From Candidatus Nucleicultrix amoebiphila FS5 (GTDB taxonomy: Bacteria; Pseudomonadota; Alphaproteobacteria; Caedimonadales; Nucleicultricaceae): 64,000 nucleotides of DNA. Positions 43,743-51,674 of the stretch are shown piece by piece. Below the pieces are notes generated by a model. That model saw only the letters and a list, made by a program, of their open reading frames with translations. It was not told the DNA's origin and made no database searches. The translations under genes were made by a program, and so were the position numbers. Within the stretch, counting starts at the first letter, position 1. Every line of letters begins with the position of its first letter. Where the stretch lies: positions 806,001 through 870,000 of the forward strand of contig NZ_CP008743.1 in assembly GCF_002117145.1 (NCBI RefSeq). The letters run 5' to 3'.

Positions 43743-44587
43743 TCATCTTGATTAAATTCTTGATTGCTCTCTATATAATATACTTTCCCGTGTTTTATAT
43801 CGATCGTCGTTCCTTCGGGAAAGTAATAAGGGACAGGCCCCCATGCATTTGTTTCTCGATAAAAAATCCCTTTATTTATAAATTCTTTTTTCTCAATCTC
43901 TGGAATAAAATTATTACCGGTGTAGATAGAAAAGAAATAGAGACCATTATCAGATAAATTGGCCAATTTTTGTAACCTTTTTCGTGCTTGGTTTCGACCT
44001 TGCACATTCGTATACATATTATCACCATCCATTGCTACATGATAAAATGACACCTCAGGGTTTTTCAAATGAACGCTATCGTATTTTGTGCGTTGAAACA
44101 GCTTTAAAGTTTGAGAGGGACAAATTTTTGTATAATCTCCTGGTACTGCTTGAATAAGAATATCATGATATCCTTTTTCATGTGCATACTTTGATAGTTG
44201 CTCTACCGCATATTGCGCATATTCTTCAAACAAATCATTTATATGAAAAACACCCTTGGTCCCATATCGTTCAACAAGTCTATCCAATGTCCAAAACAAA
44301 ACCGCATACTGATATTTTGGGTCATACAAACAGGGATCTCTCTCATTTAATTGGTCGACAAAATTATGAGCAGAACTTACATACATTAAAGCCATCAAAG
44401 TGGTCATACGTTGTGATTTTTTTGTATGACCATCTTTACCATAATTTCCAGCACCTAATTCCAGATGAGTCCATAACGTTTCTTCTTGATCTCGCAAAAA
44501 GAATTCTTTTGGCTGAGACGTACACGCTGATAAAACAAGCACTAAGAAAAATGATCTTATTTTTAGTAATCGATTTAAGAGAGTCAT
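43733..44587 (-). CDS. Predicted lipoprotein with a weak methyltransferase-like pattern
   Basis: This 284-residue protein has a lipoprotein signal (SFFLVLVLSAC, Cys22). A short segment LWTHLELGAGNYGKDG (about 38-53) looks like SAM-binding motif I, and KYDSVHLKNPEVSFYHV could be a post-core strand. The rest, including DPKYQYAVLFWTLDRLVERYG, matches nothing I know. If the resemblance is real it would be a methyltransferase-like fold displayed outside the cytoplasm, where SAM is scarce. A non-enzymatic role is equally possible. It overlaps both neighbours (4 and 10 bp). Confidence 0.5.
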   Translation of the reverse strand: MTLLNRLLKIRSFFLVLVLSACTSQPKEFFLRDQEETLWTHLELGAGNYGKDGHTKKSQRMTTLMALMYVSSAHNFVDQLNERDPCLYDPKYQYAVLFWTLDRLVERYGTKGVFHINDLFEEYAQYAVEQLSKYAHEKGYHDILIQAVPGDYTKICPSQTLKLFQRTKYDSVHLKNPEVSFYHVAMDGDNMYTNVQGRNQARKRLQKLANLSDNGLYFFSIYTGNNFIPEIEKKEFINKGIFYRETNAWGPVPYYFPEGTTIDIKHGKVYYIESNQEFNQDDCQ

Positions 44588-45162
44588 CTGTATTCCTTTA
44601 AATATTTTTTAAGTTGCTCAGCTTGCGTTAAAACATCTAACGTTCCATCAATCACCAAATCTGCTTTCTCTTTCAAATCACTATCAAAGAACAATGGTCG
44701 CGACTCATTCAAATAACACTCGAGATCCTCGAAAAAATTCTCTTTTAGAGGCTTATCTTTATAATCTCGAATAGCTCTACGTGCTAAAGCAATATCGAGT
44801 GGTACTTCGAGATGCACCCATAGATTAATAGATTGTCCTGTTTGCTCATGCAATCGTCCTAATGGTGCATCAAAAACAATGATGTTTGTTGGTTGCAACT
44901 CTGTTTTGAGAACAGGATGCGGTATAATGTTTCTGTTTTTAAGTTCCTCTAATACTCTGGCTAGATCAGGATAATTCCATTCGTCATAGTCTTTTCCCTG
45001 CTTATACCATTTAACAAGATTATCGGGACTCGATGATATACCATCAAAGTCATCCCAAAATATTGCCGTCCAACTATTACTCTGGGACAAATGTTTTGCA
45101 AAAGTCGTTTTTCCTGCCCCCGAAATACCGCTAATCCCGATGATCATTGGTGCATAATTCAA
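44584..45162 (-). CDS. P-loop kinase, uridine kinase-like
   Basis: This 192-residue protein has Walker A GISGAGKTT (12-20), then FWDDFDGIS at the position where uridine and nicotinamide-riboside kinases bind substrate. A lid region DIALARRAIRDY (RR motif) follows. The fold is that of the uridine kinase/phosphoribulokinase-like NMP kinases. The substrate is not determined. A nucleoside is suggested by the convergent CNT transporter gene. It is the first gene of the kinase-lipoprotein-GNAT operon. Confidence 0.7.
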   Translation of the reverse strand: MNYAPMIIGISGISGAGKTTFAKHLSQSNSWTAIFWDDFDGISSSPDNLVKWYKQGKDYDEWNYPDLARVLEELKNRNIIPHPVLKTELQPTNIIVFDAPLGRLHEQTGQSINLWVHLEVPLDIALARRAIRDYKDKPLKENFFEDLECYLNESRPLFFDSDLKEKADLVIDGTLDVLTQAEQLKKYLKEYR

Positions 45163-45347
45163 TGTTTACTCTTCTTTCAATATAAAATTTGCCTATATTG
45201 CAAATAAATGCTGTGGTTTTAACCAAATTATTTAAAAATCAATTTATTAAATGTCTAGTTACAAAAATGTATCTATTTTATGTATTTGACAAATGGATTA
45301 CTTTTAAACTATTTTCCACATCACATCTAGTTAGGTCTTTAAATTTT

Positions 45348-46517
45348 ATGCTTAATACTTTCAAATTATCAAGCACCGCAGTTTCTTCACTTACTGTAGC
45401 GCTTTTTGCCGTTATGATCACGACCTTCTCTCACTCTCATGATCATAATGATTTACCTATTTTAAAATTTTATTCCACCGGTGATGGCACTCATGGTCTT
45501 GAGGGTCAATCAACATTTTTTAAAAATTCTTCTTTCAGTTTTCAATCCTCTGACAACGCCTCATTTTCTCGATTAAAAAAGACATTTTTTGGAAGTTTTA
45601 ATGATGCTCCCTTTAGATTATCTAAAGAAAACGATCAGAATTTATCAGCTATTCCCCACCTTAAAACGATGCACCGATATAGTGAAGATTACGAGCCTAA
45701 ACAACCTTTGTCCTTTCGTTATTCTTTTGTACCTTCCTTTCCTACCGAAGAACATCAAATCCAACTTCTTCGCAACGTTTATCCCATTAAAATTTCTGAA
45801 ATAAATTCAAAAGACGCCTTGGAAGATATTATTAATATGGTCTTTCAGCAGAACCTAGTCGAAGATGATCAGGAAGTGCCTAATGAGGTTCTTCATCAAG
45901 AGCTCGCTGAAGATGATCTTCAAGATGATCCAATTGAAGTTGTCTTGCATCAAGATCTCGGTGAAAATGGGCTGCAGGATGATGGTGCTATAGAAATTCA
46001 ACAAGCCCACGTTGAACAAGTCGATTTTTGGGATCAAGGCGGTTACGAGGATAATGAAGAGTTTCAAGCGCTCGATTTGCCTGATGTTTCCGAACATGAA
46101 GAAAAAAATGAAACTTCCAATGATGATCTTGATGATGAAGCAGGTCCTAGATCTGCTATGCTTCAGTTAGCAACTATAGAGACGGAAAATTACTTCGATA
46201 GGGCCAGTACTGAAGATCAAGAAGACTTTGGAGTGACAGTCCCTCCTCACCAAAGACGCGTTAATTTTCTGGAATTACCCCATTCAAAGCGTCGTCAGAG
46301 CGCTCCCTTACCATTAATCTCAGGAGGCTTTGACGCATCAAAATCAAAACGCGCAGAAAAAAATCGTCGCGCCAGCTTTCCTATGAGTAATAAAGAAAGA
46401 CAAGAATACAATATGGATCGCTTACGCAGAAAAAGAGAGATCTATCCTAAAACTTGTCACGCTTGTCAGGGAAATTGCTACGCAGATTTCGACTCTATGA
46501 TTAGACAAAGAATTTGA
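45348..46517 (+). CDS. Exported acidic protein of unknown function
   Basis: This protein of about 389 residues starts at the ATG 45348. The frame is open for 53 more codons upstream, but only this start gives a signal peptide (about 1-28, VSSLTVALFAVMITTFSHS). A His/Asp patch (HSHDHND) follows cleavage. The centre (about 165-300) is strongly acidic with two imperfect repeats of the type LHQ(D/E)L(A/G)E(D/N)xLQDD. The tail is basic (RRKREIY) and ends with CHACQGNC, a possible metal or disulphide knuckle. No family recognised. The layout of an exported, low-complexity, charged protein resembles effectors of intracellular bacteria, but that is only inference. Confidence 0.55.
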   Translation: MLNTFKLSSTAVSSLTVALFAVMITTFSHSHDHNDLPILKFYSTGDGTHGLEGQSTFFKNSSFSFQSSDNASFSRLKKTFFGSFNDAPFRLSKENDQNLSAIPHLKTMHRYSEDYEPKQPLSFRYSFVPSFPTEEHQIQLLRNVYPIKISEINSKDALEDIINMVFQQNLVEDDQEVPNEVLHQELAEDDLQDDPIEVVLHQDLGENGLQDDGAIEIQQAHVEQVDFWDQGGYEDNEEFQALDLPDVSEHEEKNETSNDDLDDEAGPRSAMLQLATIETENYFDRASTEDQEDFGVTVPPHQRRVNFLELPHSKRRQSAPLPLISGGFDASKSKRAEKNRRASFPMSNKERQEYNMDRLRRKREIYPKTCHACQGNCYADFDSMIRQRI

Positions 46518-46623
46518 TCGATACTGTCCAAAACAGAGATATCGTGTTTTTCTAATAAAGATACGAAAATAAGCTTATTTTTCTGGACCACATCGCTTTG
46601 CTCGTAATGAAAGAGGCTAAACT

Positions 46624-47214
46624 TTATAGATTCTGCCGACCTATGAGAGCCCGAGCTACTGTTCCTTCATCCAAATAATCCAGTTCACCCCCTAAAGGAA
46701 CACCATGGGCTAGAGCCGTTAAAAGGACTCCGGAATCAACCAATCGCTCAGCCAAATAATGAGCTGTCGTTTGTCCTTCAACAGTCATATTCAGTGCCAT
46801 AATAACTTCTTTAACCTCCTCACGCTCAATTCGTTCAATGAGTTGAGGAATATGCAAATCATCAGGCCCTACCCCATCAATGGCTGAGAGAGTCCCTCCC
46901 AAAACGTGATAGCGTCCCCGAAAAGTGGCTGAACGTTCCAATGCCCATAAATCTGCCACATTTTCCACCACACACAATTGAGTTGAATCACGGTTTTTAT
47001 CTTCACAGAATCCGCAAGGGTTAATTGCATCTAAATTCCCGCAGATAGTACAGCTTTGAATGCGCTCAGCAGCATTTATCATGGCCTCAGCTAACGGCTT
47101 CATCAATTCTTTACGATGTCTTACCAAATGTAAAGCTACTCGCCGACCCGAACGGGGACCTAATCCTGGCAGTTTCGATAACAGCTGAATAAGACTTTGC
47201 AGATGGGGACTCAT
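46624..47214 (-). CDS. recR: Recombination mediator RecR
   Basis: This 196-residue protein is full length. It has a helix-hairpin-helix near the N-terminus (LSKLPGLGPRSGRRVALHL), a Cys4 zinc finger (CTICGN then CGFC), a Toprim domain (CVVENVADLWALE ... EVIMALNMTVEGQTTAHYL) and a Walker-B-like tail (GVPLGGELDYLDEGT). It loads RecA with RecFO at gaps. It is the third gene of dnaX-ybaB-recR, a widely conserved order. Confidence 0.96.
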   Translation of the reverse strand: MSPHLQSLIQLLSKLPGLGPRSGRRVALHLVRHRKELMKPLAEAMINAAERIQSCTICGNLDAINPCGFCEDKNRDSTQLCVVENVADLWALERSATFRGRYHVLGGTLSAIDGVGPDDLHIPQLIERIEREEVKEVIMALNMTVEGQTTAHYLAERLVDSGVLLTALAHGVPLGGELDYLDEGTVARALIGRQNL

Positions 47215-47229
47215 GGATCGTTTTTACTC

Positions 47230-47553
47230 TTAGAAAGGGAGTTTCATACCACCAGGCAGCCCCATGCCGCCCGTAACTTTTGACATTTCATCACTCGCCA
47301 TGGCTTCGGCCTTAGCCTTGCCATCATTCACGGCAGCTACAATCAAATCTTCCAACATTTCTTTATCTTCACCAGTCAAAAGTTCAGGATTAATTTTCAA
47401 ACTCTTGAGCTCGCCTTTACCATTGACCACAACACTGATCATGCCACCACCAGCAGAACCATCAACAGTCATGCTGCCCAGCTTTTCTTGGACTTCTGTC
47501 ATTTTAGCTTGCATTTGTTGCACTTGTTTCATGATATTGCCAATATTCTTCAT
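47230..47553 (-). CDS. ybaB: YbaB/EbfC family nucleoid-associated protein
   Basis: This 107-residue protein has the family pattern MKNIGNIMKQVQQMQAKM with the central GSAGGGMISVVVNGKGELKSLKI and the C-terminal VTGGMGLPGGMKLPF. Dimers bind DNA without strong sequence preference. It lies between dnaX and recR with short spacers on either side. Confidence 0.95.
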   Translation of the reverse strand: MKNIGNIMKQVQQMQAKMTEVQEKLGSMTVDGSAGGGMISVVVNGKGELKSLKINPELLTGEDKEMLEDLIVAAVNDGKAKAEAMASDEMSKVTGGMGLPGGMKLPF

Positions 47554-47578
47554 TCTTTATTCCTTTCAAACAATATGA

Positions 47579-48892
47579 TTATGCGAGAGATTCAATCTTC
47601 GCCCCAGGGAATGCTGCCAAGACTGCCTTTATCATGGGCGATGAGGGTATTTCTTGAGCGATTGAGGGCTCAGAGAATGTTTGTGTTTGCGCATTGGCAT
47701 TCGCTCTTTCCGGCATTTTTACGAGCTGCTGAATCACTTCACTAGGCGTAGGCAGATTCTGCAAATAACAAAGACGAATCAACACCATTTCGCCAGCCAT
47801 CTCTACATTGGGGGCTTGTTTCATTTCTTCTAATCCCTTAAGTAATCCTTGCCAAAGACGACTTAACATAGGCACAGAAAGTTGCGTTGTCCAATTTTTT
47901 AAACGCTCCATTTCTTCATCAGAAAACCTGGGATCTTTCAAAGTTTCAGGAGCAATTTTTAAAGCATGCAACGTGTGAGTCAAAGACATTAAATCTTCGA
48001 TCAACAATACTGGATCCGCTCCATCACCATAGAACGATTGAAACACCTTGAGGCAAAGCCCTGCATCCCCTTTTATGATTCCTTCATAGAGGTTCAGCAA
48101 GCTACTTTGATCGACTAAACCAAGCATTCCTTGTACGCTTTGACGTGTAATTTTTTTTTCGCTAAGCGTAATCGCTTGATCTAATAATGACATGCCATCA
48201 CGCACCGATCCTGCTGCTGCGCGCGCTAAAAGGGCCAAAGCTTCAGGCTCAATACTGGCTTCTTCTAGATTAGAAATTTTTTGCAAATGCTCCATCAGGA
48301 CTGGAACGTCCACGCGCCTTAGATCAAAACGCATGCAGCGCGATAAAACTGTCTCAGGTACTCGACGAATCTCTGTGGTGGCAAAGATAAATTTCACATG
48401 GGGCGGTGGTTCTTCCAAAGTCTTAAGCAAGGCATTAAAAGCACTTTTGGAAAGCATATGCACTTCGTCGATAATATAGATTTTATAACGCGCTGAGACA
48501 GCTTTATACCGCGATGCTTCTATCACTTCACGAACATCATCCACTCCCGTACGACTAGCTGCGTCCATCTCAATTACATCCAAATGAGCATCCTGATCAA
48601 TCGCCACACAAGAAGAACAAATGCCACACGGCGAAAGCGTTGGCCCACTCTGACCATCAGCACCTACACAATTGAGTGCACGCGCCAAAAGCCGTGCTGT
48701 AGTGGTTTTACCCACGCCACGCGTTCCTGTTAATAAAATTGCGTGGGGTAATCGACCTAAGGTAATAGCATTAGTCAATACTTTGACCATAGCTTCTTGG
48801 CCTATCAGGGCATCAAAGGTCTTAGGGCGGTATTTGCGGGCAGCAACCCGATAGGTTTGATCTCCAGGAGTTTCGCTTAAAAGCTCTGTCAT
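47579..48892 (-). CDS. dnaX: DNA polymerase III subunit gamma/tau, short form
   Basis: This 437-residue clamp-loader ATPase has Walker A GTRGVGKTTTARLLA (about 56-70), a zinc module CGICSSC, Walker B YIIDEVHMLS and the SRC sensor ETVLSRCMRFDL. Domain III is complete to about 370. The tau-specific C-terminal region that binds the polymerase and DnaB is largely missing, but a family-like end (MIKAVLAAFPGAKI) remains. Typical alphaproteobacterial DnaX is clearly longer. A run of nine A residues lies inside the coding strand near codon 250. It is the first gene of the operon; a TATGCT -10 element and TTCAAT -35 element lie at 48923-48951. Confidence 0.93.
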   Translation of the reverse strand: MTELLSETPGDQTYRVAARKYRPKTFDALIGQEAMVKVLTNAITLGRLPHAILLTGTRGVGKTTTARLLARALNCVGADGQSGPTLSPCGICSSCVAIDQDAHLDVIEMDAASRTGVDDVREVIEASRYKAVSARYKIYIIDEVHMLSKSAFNALLKTLEEPPPHVKFIFATTEIRRVPETVLSRCMRFDLRRVDVPVLMEHLQKISNLEEASIEPEALALLARAAAGSVRDGMSLLDQAITLSEKKITRQSVQGMLGLVDQSSLLNLYEGIIKGDAGLCLKVFQSFYGDGADPVLLIEDLMSLTHTLHALKIAPETLKDPRFSDEEMERLKNWTTQLSVPMLSRLWQGLLKGLEEMKQAPNVEMAGEMVLIRLCYLQNLPTPSEVIQQLVKMPERANANAQTQTFSEPSIAQEIPSSPMIKAVLAAFPGAKIESLA

Positions 48893-49215
48893 ACACCATC
48901 CATAAGGTTAAATTTGGTCCTCAGCATAGTGAGTTTTTCGAGGGAATTGAAGAAAAAAGTAAATCATTTTTAAGAAACAACACCCTCTGCAAAATGAAAT
49001 AACAAGACTCCCTTTAGATTCTCTATTACTTTGGCTTCCTTTCTCTACTTTAGCTCATCTATGAGGTAAAAAATTTTGTCAATTAACAAGTATGGGTGTA
49101 TGGTTGATAAATATTGATTTTTTAGGGTATGCATTCTTCAATAAAAAAATGCTATTCTAAAGACAGCAATCAAGGATTAAAGATGGCTAATTTTTTACAT
49201 ACAGGGGTAATGATT
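48893..49215. promoter_or_regulatory. Divergent promoter region of dnaX and the PEBP gene
   Basis: This 323-bp gap holds a leftward promoter candidate for dnaX (TTCAAT, 17 bp, TATGCT at 48923-48951). It also holds a rightward candidate for the PEBP gene (TTGTCA 49076-49081, 17 bp, TATGGT 49099-49104). I looked for the SRP RNA, which is often near dnaX in this class, and saw nothing that folds like it. Confidence 0.45.
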
Positions 49216-49668
49216 ATGCAGCTTATGAGTCCAGCTTTTCAACATATGGGAAAAATTCCAAGTACCTATACATGTGATGGAAAAGACTATTCTCCTCCTT
49301 TAAAATGGACGGGAGCCCCAAAAGGAACCCAAAGTTTTGTTCTGATTGTTGATGATCCCGATGCTCCCGTAGGTTTTTGGGATCATTGGTTGCTGTTCAA
49401 TATCCCTGCGTCAACTTCTGAGTTATTAGAAAACACCAAAAATCTTCCAGAAGGAACAAAAGCTGGCGCTAATAGTTGGAAGCGAAATGATTATGGCGGA
49501 CCCTGTCCTCCCGATATGGAACATCAATACCGTTTTAGATTGTATGCCATTGATATTATTCTCGATCTTAATATCGGTGCTACTAAAAATGAAATCCGCA
49601 CAGCCATGAAGGGACATATTTTGGCTGAGGCCACTCTCTTGGGCAATTATGAGCGATTAGAAAAGTAA
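49216..49668 (+). CDS. YbhB/YbcL family PEBP (Raf-kinase-inhibitor-like) protein
   Basis: This protein of about 150 residues has the PEBP fold, with motifs SPPLKWTGAPKGTQSFVLIVDDPDAP (split by conserved Asp-Pro), FWDHWLLFNIP, and the C-terminal GPCPPDMEHQYRFRLYAID. Bacterial members have no settled function. The start is chosen at 49216 because AGGGG lies 8 nt before it; upstream in-frame ATGs at 49129, 49183 and 49210 lack such a site. Confidence 0.88.
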   Translation: MQLMSPAFQHMGKIPSTYTCDGKDYSPPLKWTGAPKGTQSFVLIVDDPDAPVGFWDHWLLFNIPASTSELLENTKNLPEGTKAGANSWKRNDYGGPCPPDMEHQYRFRLYAIDIILDLNIGATKNEIRTAMKGHILAEATLLGNYERLEK

Positions 49669-49672
49669 AGCT

Positions 49673-50629
49673 TTAAAGCCTAATTTGCTTTGAGATTTGA
49701 TCGCGAATATGCTTTTGCAGCTTTTCAAAAGCACGCATTTCAATCTGACGTACTCTTTCTCGAGAGATGTTATAATCTTGAGAAATTTCGTCCAAAGTTC
49801 TAGGAGGCTCATGAAGACGACGTGCTGATAGAATCACATGCTCGCGTTCATCAAGACAATCCAAGGCTTTCTCAAAAAGCTGCCTGCGCTTATCAAGTTC
49901 ATCTTTTTCCGCTAATTTCTGATCGTGACTCATCTCTTCGTCAGTCAGCCAATCCTGCCATTCGGACTCATTGTCTTCGCCTACAAAAACGTTGAGTGAA
50001 TAATCAGCTCCACTAAGCCTTTTATCCATTTCCATAACTTCTTCTTTAGTGACAGAAAGTTCTTGAGCTATTTTTTCAGCAGTTTCTGGGGTGAGACCGA
50101 CCCCCTCACCGAGTCCGAGTTTTTTTTTTGTACTTTTTAGTCCGAAAAATAGTTTTTTTTGAGCAGCAGTAGTGCCTATCTTTACCAAGGACCAAGTGCG
50201 CATAATATAGTCCTTGATACTAGCCTTAATCCACCACATAGCATAGGTAGAAAACCGAAATCCTTTACCAGGATCAAAACGACGCAAAGCCTGTAAAATA
50301 CCAATGTTACCTTCGGCAATTAGGTCATTGATAGGCAAACCATACCCTTTATAACCGGCAGCAATTTTTGTAACCAATCTAAGATGGCTTTGAACGATTT
50401 TTTTAGCTGCCTGATTATCGGCTTTTTCAACCCAAGCTTTCGCAAGCTCATATTCATCTTGAGATTCAAGCATAGGGAATTTATTAATCTCACGGATATA
50501 ATGACTGAGACTGTCCGTGTTCTCAAGAGTAGGGATTAAGCGTACGATGTCTTGAGTTTCTGGAATCTCTTCAACCTTTTCGCTCTTATCGTCCTCAATT
50601 ATTTCTGGCTCGTTATCTTCAGAATCCAC
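49673..50629 (-). CDS. rpoH: RNA polymerase heat-shock sigma factor (RpoH, sigma-32)
   Basis: This 318-residue group 3 sigma factor has region 2 (DLIAEGNIGILQALRRFDPGKGFRFSTYAMWWIKASI) and the RpoH box QKKLFFGLKSTKKKLG, which separates it from RpoD. Region 4 ends with LDEISQDYNISRERVRQIEMRAFEKL. An acidic N-terminal extension of about 25 residues precedes it. The start is GTG, 16 bp after rluD. The RpoH box is encoded by sequence containing an A8 and an A10 run. It directs heat-shock genes, likely including the chaperones and proteases found elsewhere in this window. Confidence 0.95.
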   Translation of the reverse strand: MDSEDNEPEIIEDDKSEKVEEIPETQDIVRLIPTLENTDSLSHYIREINKFPMLESQDEYELAKAWVEKADNQAAKKIVQSHLRLVTKIAAGYKGYGLPINDLIAEGNIGILQALRRFDPGKGFRFSTYAMWWIKASIKDYIMRTWSLVKIGTTAAQKKLFFGLKSTKKKLGLGEGVGLTPETAEKIAQELSVTKEEVMEMDKRLSGADYSLNVFVGEDNESEWQDWLTDEEMSHDQKLAEKDELDKRRQLFEKALDCLDEREHVILSARRLHEPPRTLDEISQDYNISRERVRQIEMRAFEKLQKHIRDQISKQIRL

Positions 50630-50645
50630 CCTTAGCCCCGCTCTT

Positions 50646-51611
50646 TTATTCTTGTTGGTTCTTTAAGAAATCTATCATGTTTTGTATATCTTCTGGTAGA
50701 GGGCATGTAAATTTTTCTAATTTTCCTGAAGCAGGGTGCCTAAATTTAAGACCAAAAGCATGCAACATGGGTCGTGTATTACCGTCAGTCATTCGAATCA
50801 CGGCCTCCTTAATGGAAGGAGCCACCCAACGAGGCATCTTACCATAGAGTGGATCCCCCAAGATAGGATATCCTAGATGTGTCAAATGAACACGAATTTG
50901 ATGAGTACGCCCCGTTTCTAAGCGACATTCAACCCAACTAGCTAGTTTTTGAAAAGTCTCTAAAACTTTATAGTTTGTAATAGCTTCCTTACCTCCAACA
51001 CGTACGACTGCCATTTTTTGTCGATTACGTGGAGAGCGTCCAATATGCCTAGAAATACGTCCTTCAAAAGGCTGCGGCACGCCCCAAACAAGTGCATAAT
51101 AACGCCTGCTTAACGTTCGATCAGAAAATTGCTCAGTAAGAGCACGATGGGTAAAATCGTTTTTTGCAATCACCATCAAGCCACTGGTTCCTTTATCAAG
51201 ACGATGCACGATCCCTGGACGTCTCACACCTGAAATACCAGAAAGAGAAGATCCACAATGGGCTAAAAGTGCATTAACAAGTGTTTGATCAGGATTCCCC
51301 GGAGCTGGGTGCACTACCATACCTGGAGGTTTATTGATCACTATCAAATCTTCGTCCTCAAAAACAATCTCAAGAGGAATTTTCTGGGCCTGGGGGATAG
51401 CTTCTTCAAGAGGAGGTATCTCGACCAGCACTACTTCCCCTAGTTTTAATTTGTAAGAAGGATCTTTTGCCTGCTCATTAACGAATACATGCTTAGATGT
51501 GATCAGCCCCTGAAGTCGAGAACGACTTTCCAATGGAATTTTTAGGGTCAGAAATTTATCAAGTCTTAGACCCTTTGTTTCCTCATCAACTTCAAAATGA
51601 TAATTGCTCAT
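50646..51611 (-). CDS. rluD: 23S rRNA pseudouridine synthase, RluD type
   Basis: This 321-residue protein has an N-terminal S4 RNA-binding domain (about 16-70) and an RluA-family catalytic domain with the active-site motif GIVHRLDKGTSGLMVIAKN (Asp in HRLD). RluD forms pseudouridines in helix 69 of 23S rRNA. RluC cannot be fully excluded. It is cotranscribed with rpoH, an order known from other alphaproteobacteria. Confidence 0.9.
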   Translation of the reverse strand: MSNYHFEVDEETKGLRLDKFLTLKIPLESRSRLQGLITSKHVFVNEQAKDPSYKLKLGEVVLVEIPPLEEAIPQAQKIPLEIVFEDEDLIVINKPPGMVVHPAPGNPDQTLVNALLAHCGSSLSGISGVRRPGIVHRLDKGTSGLMVIAKNDFTHRALTEQFSDRTLSRRYYALVWGVPQPFEGRISRHIGRSPRNRQKMAVVRVGGKEAITNYKVLETFQKLASWVECRLETGRTHQIRVHLTHLGYPILGDPLYGKMPRWVAPSIKEAVIRMTDGNTRPMLHAFGLKFRHPASGKLEKFTCPLPEDIQNMIDFLKNQQE

Positions 51612-51625
51612 AGTTTATTCCAACA

Positions 51626-51660
51626 AAAAAGGGGAAGCTTTTAACGGCTTCCCCTTTTTA
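51626..51660 (-). terminator. Intrinsic terminator after degP
   Basis: A perfect stem (AAAAAGGGGAAGC and its complement) has a short loop and is followed by a T-run leftward. It separates degP from rluD. Confidence 0.9.
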
Positions 51661-51674
51661 AAATCTCTTAACGA

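Noticed and set aside
48110-48170. Programmed frameshift at the A9 run of dnaX, as in Thermus
   Set aside because: Either shifted frame stops within about 20 codons in the middle of domain III, which would not give a usable gamma form. It is kept only as a slippage risk.
48893-49128. SRP (4.5S/ffs) RNA upstream of dnaX
   Set aside because: No GC-rich hairpin or SRP-like conserved apical loop is visible in this AT-rich region.
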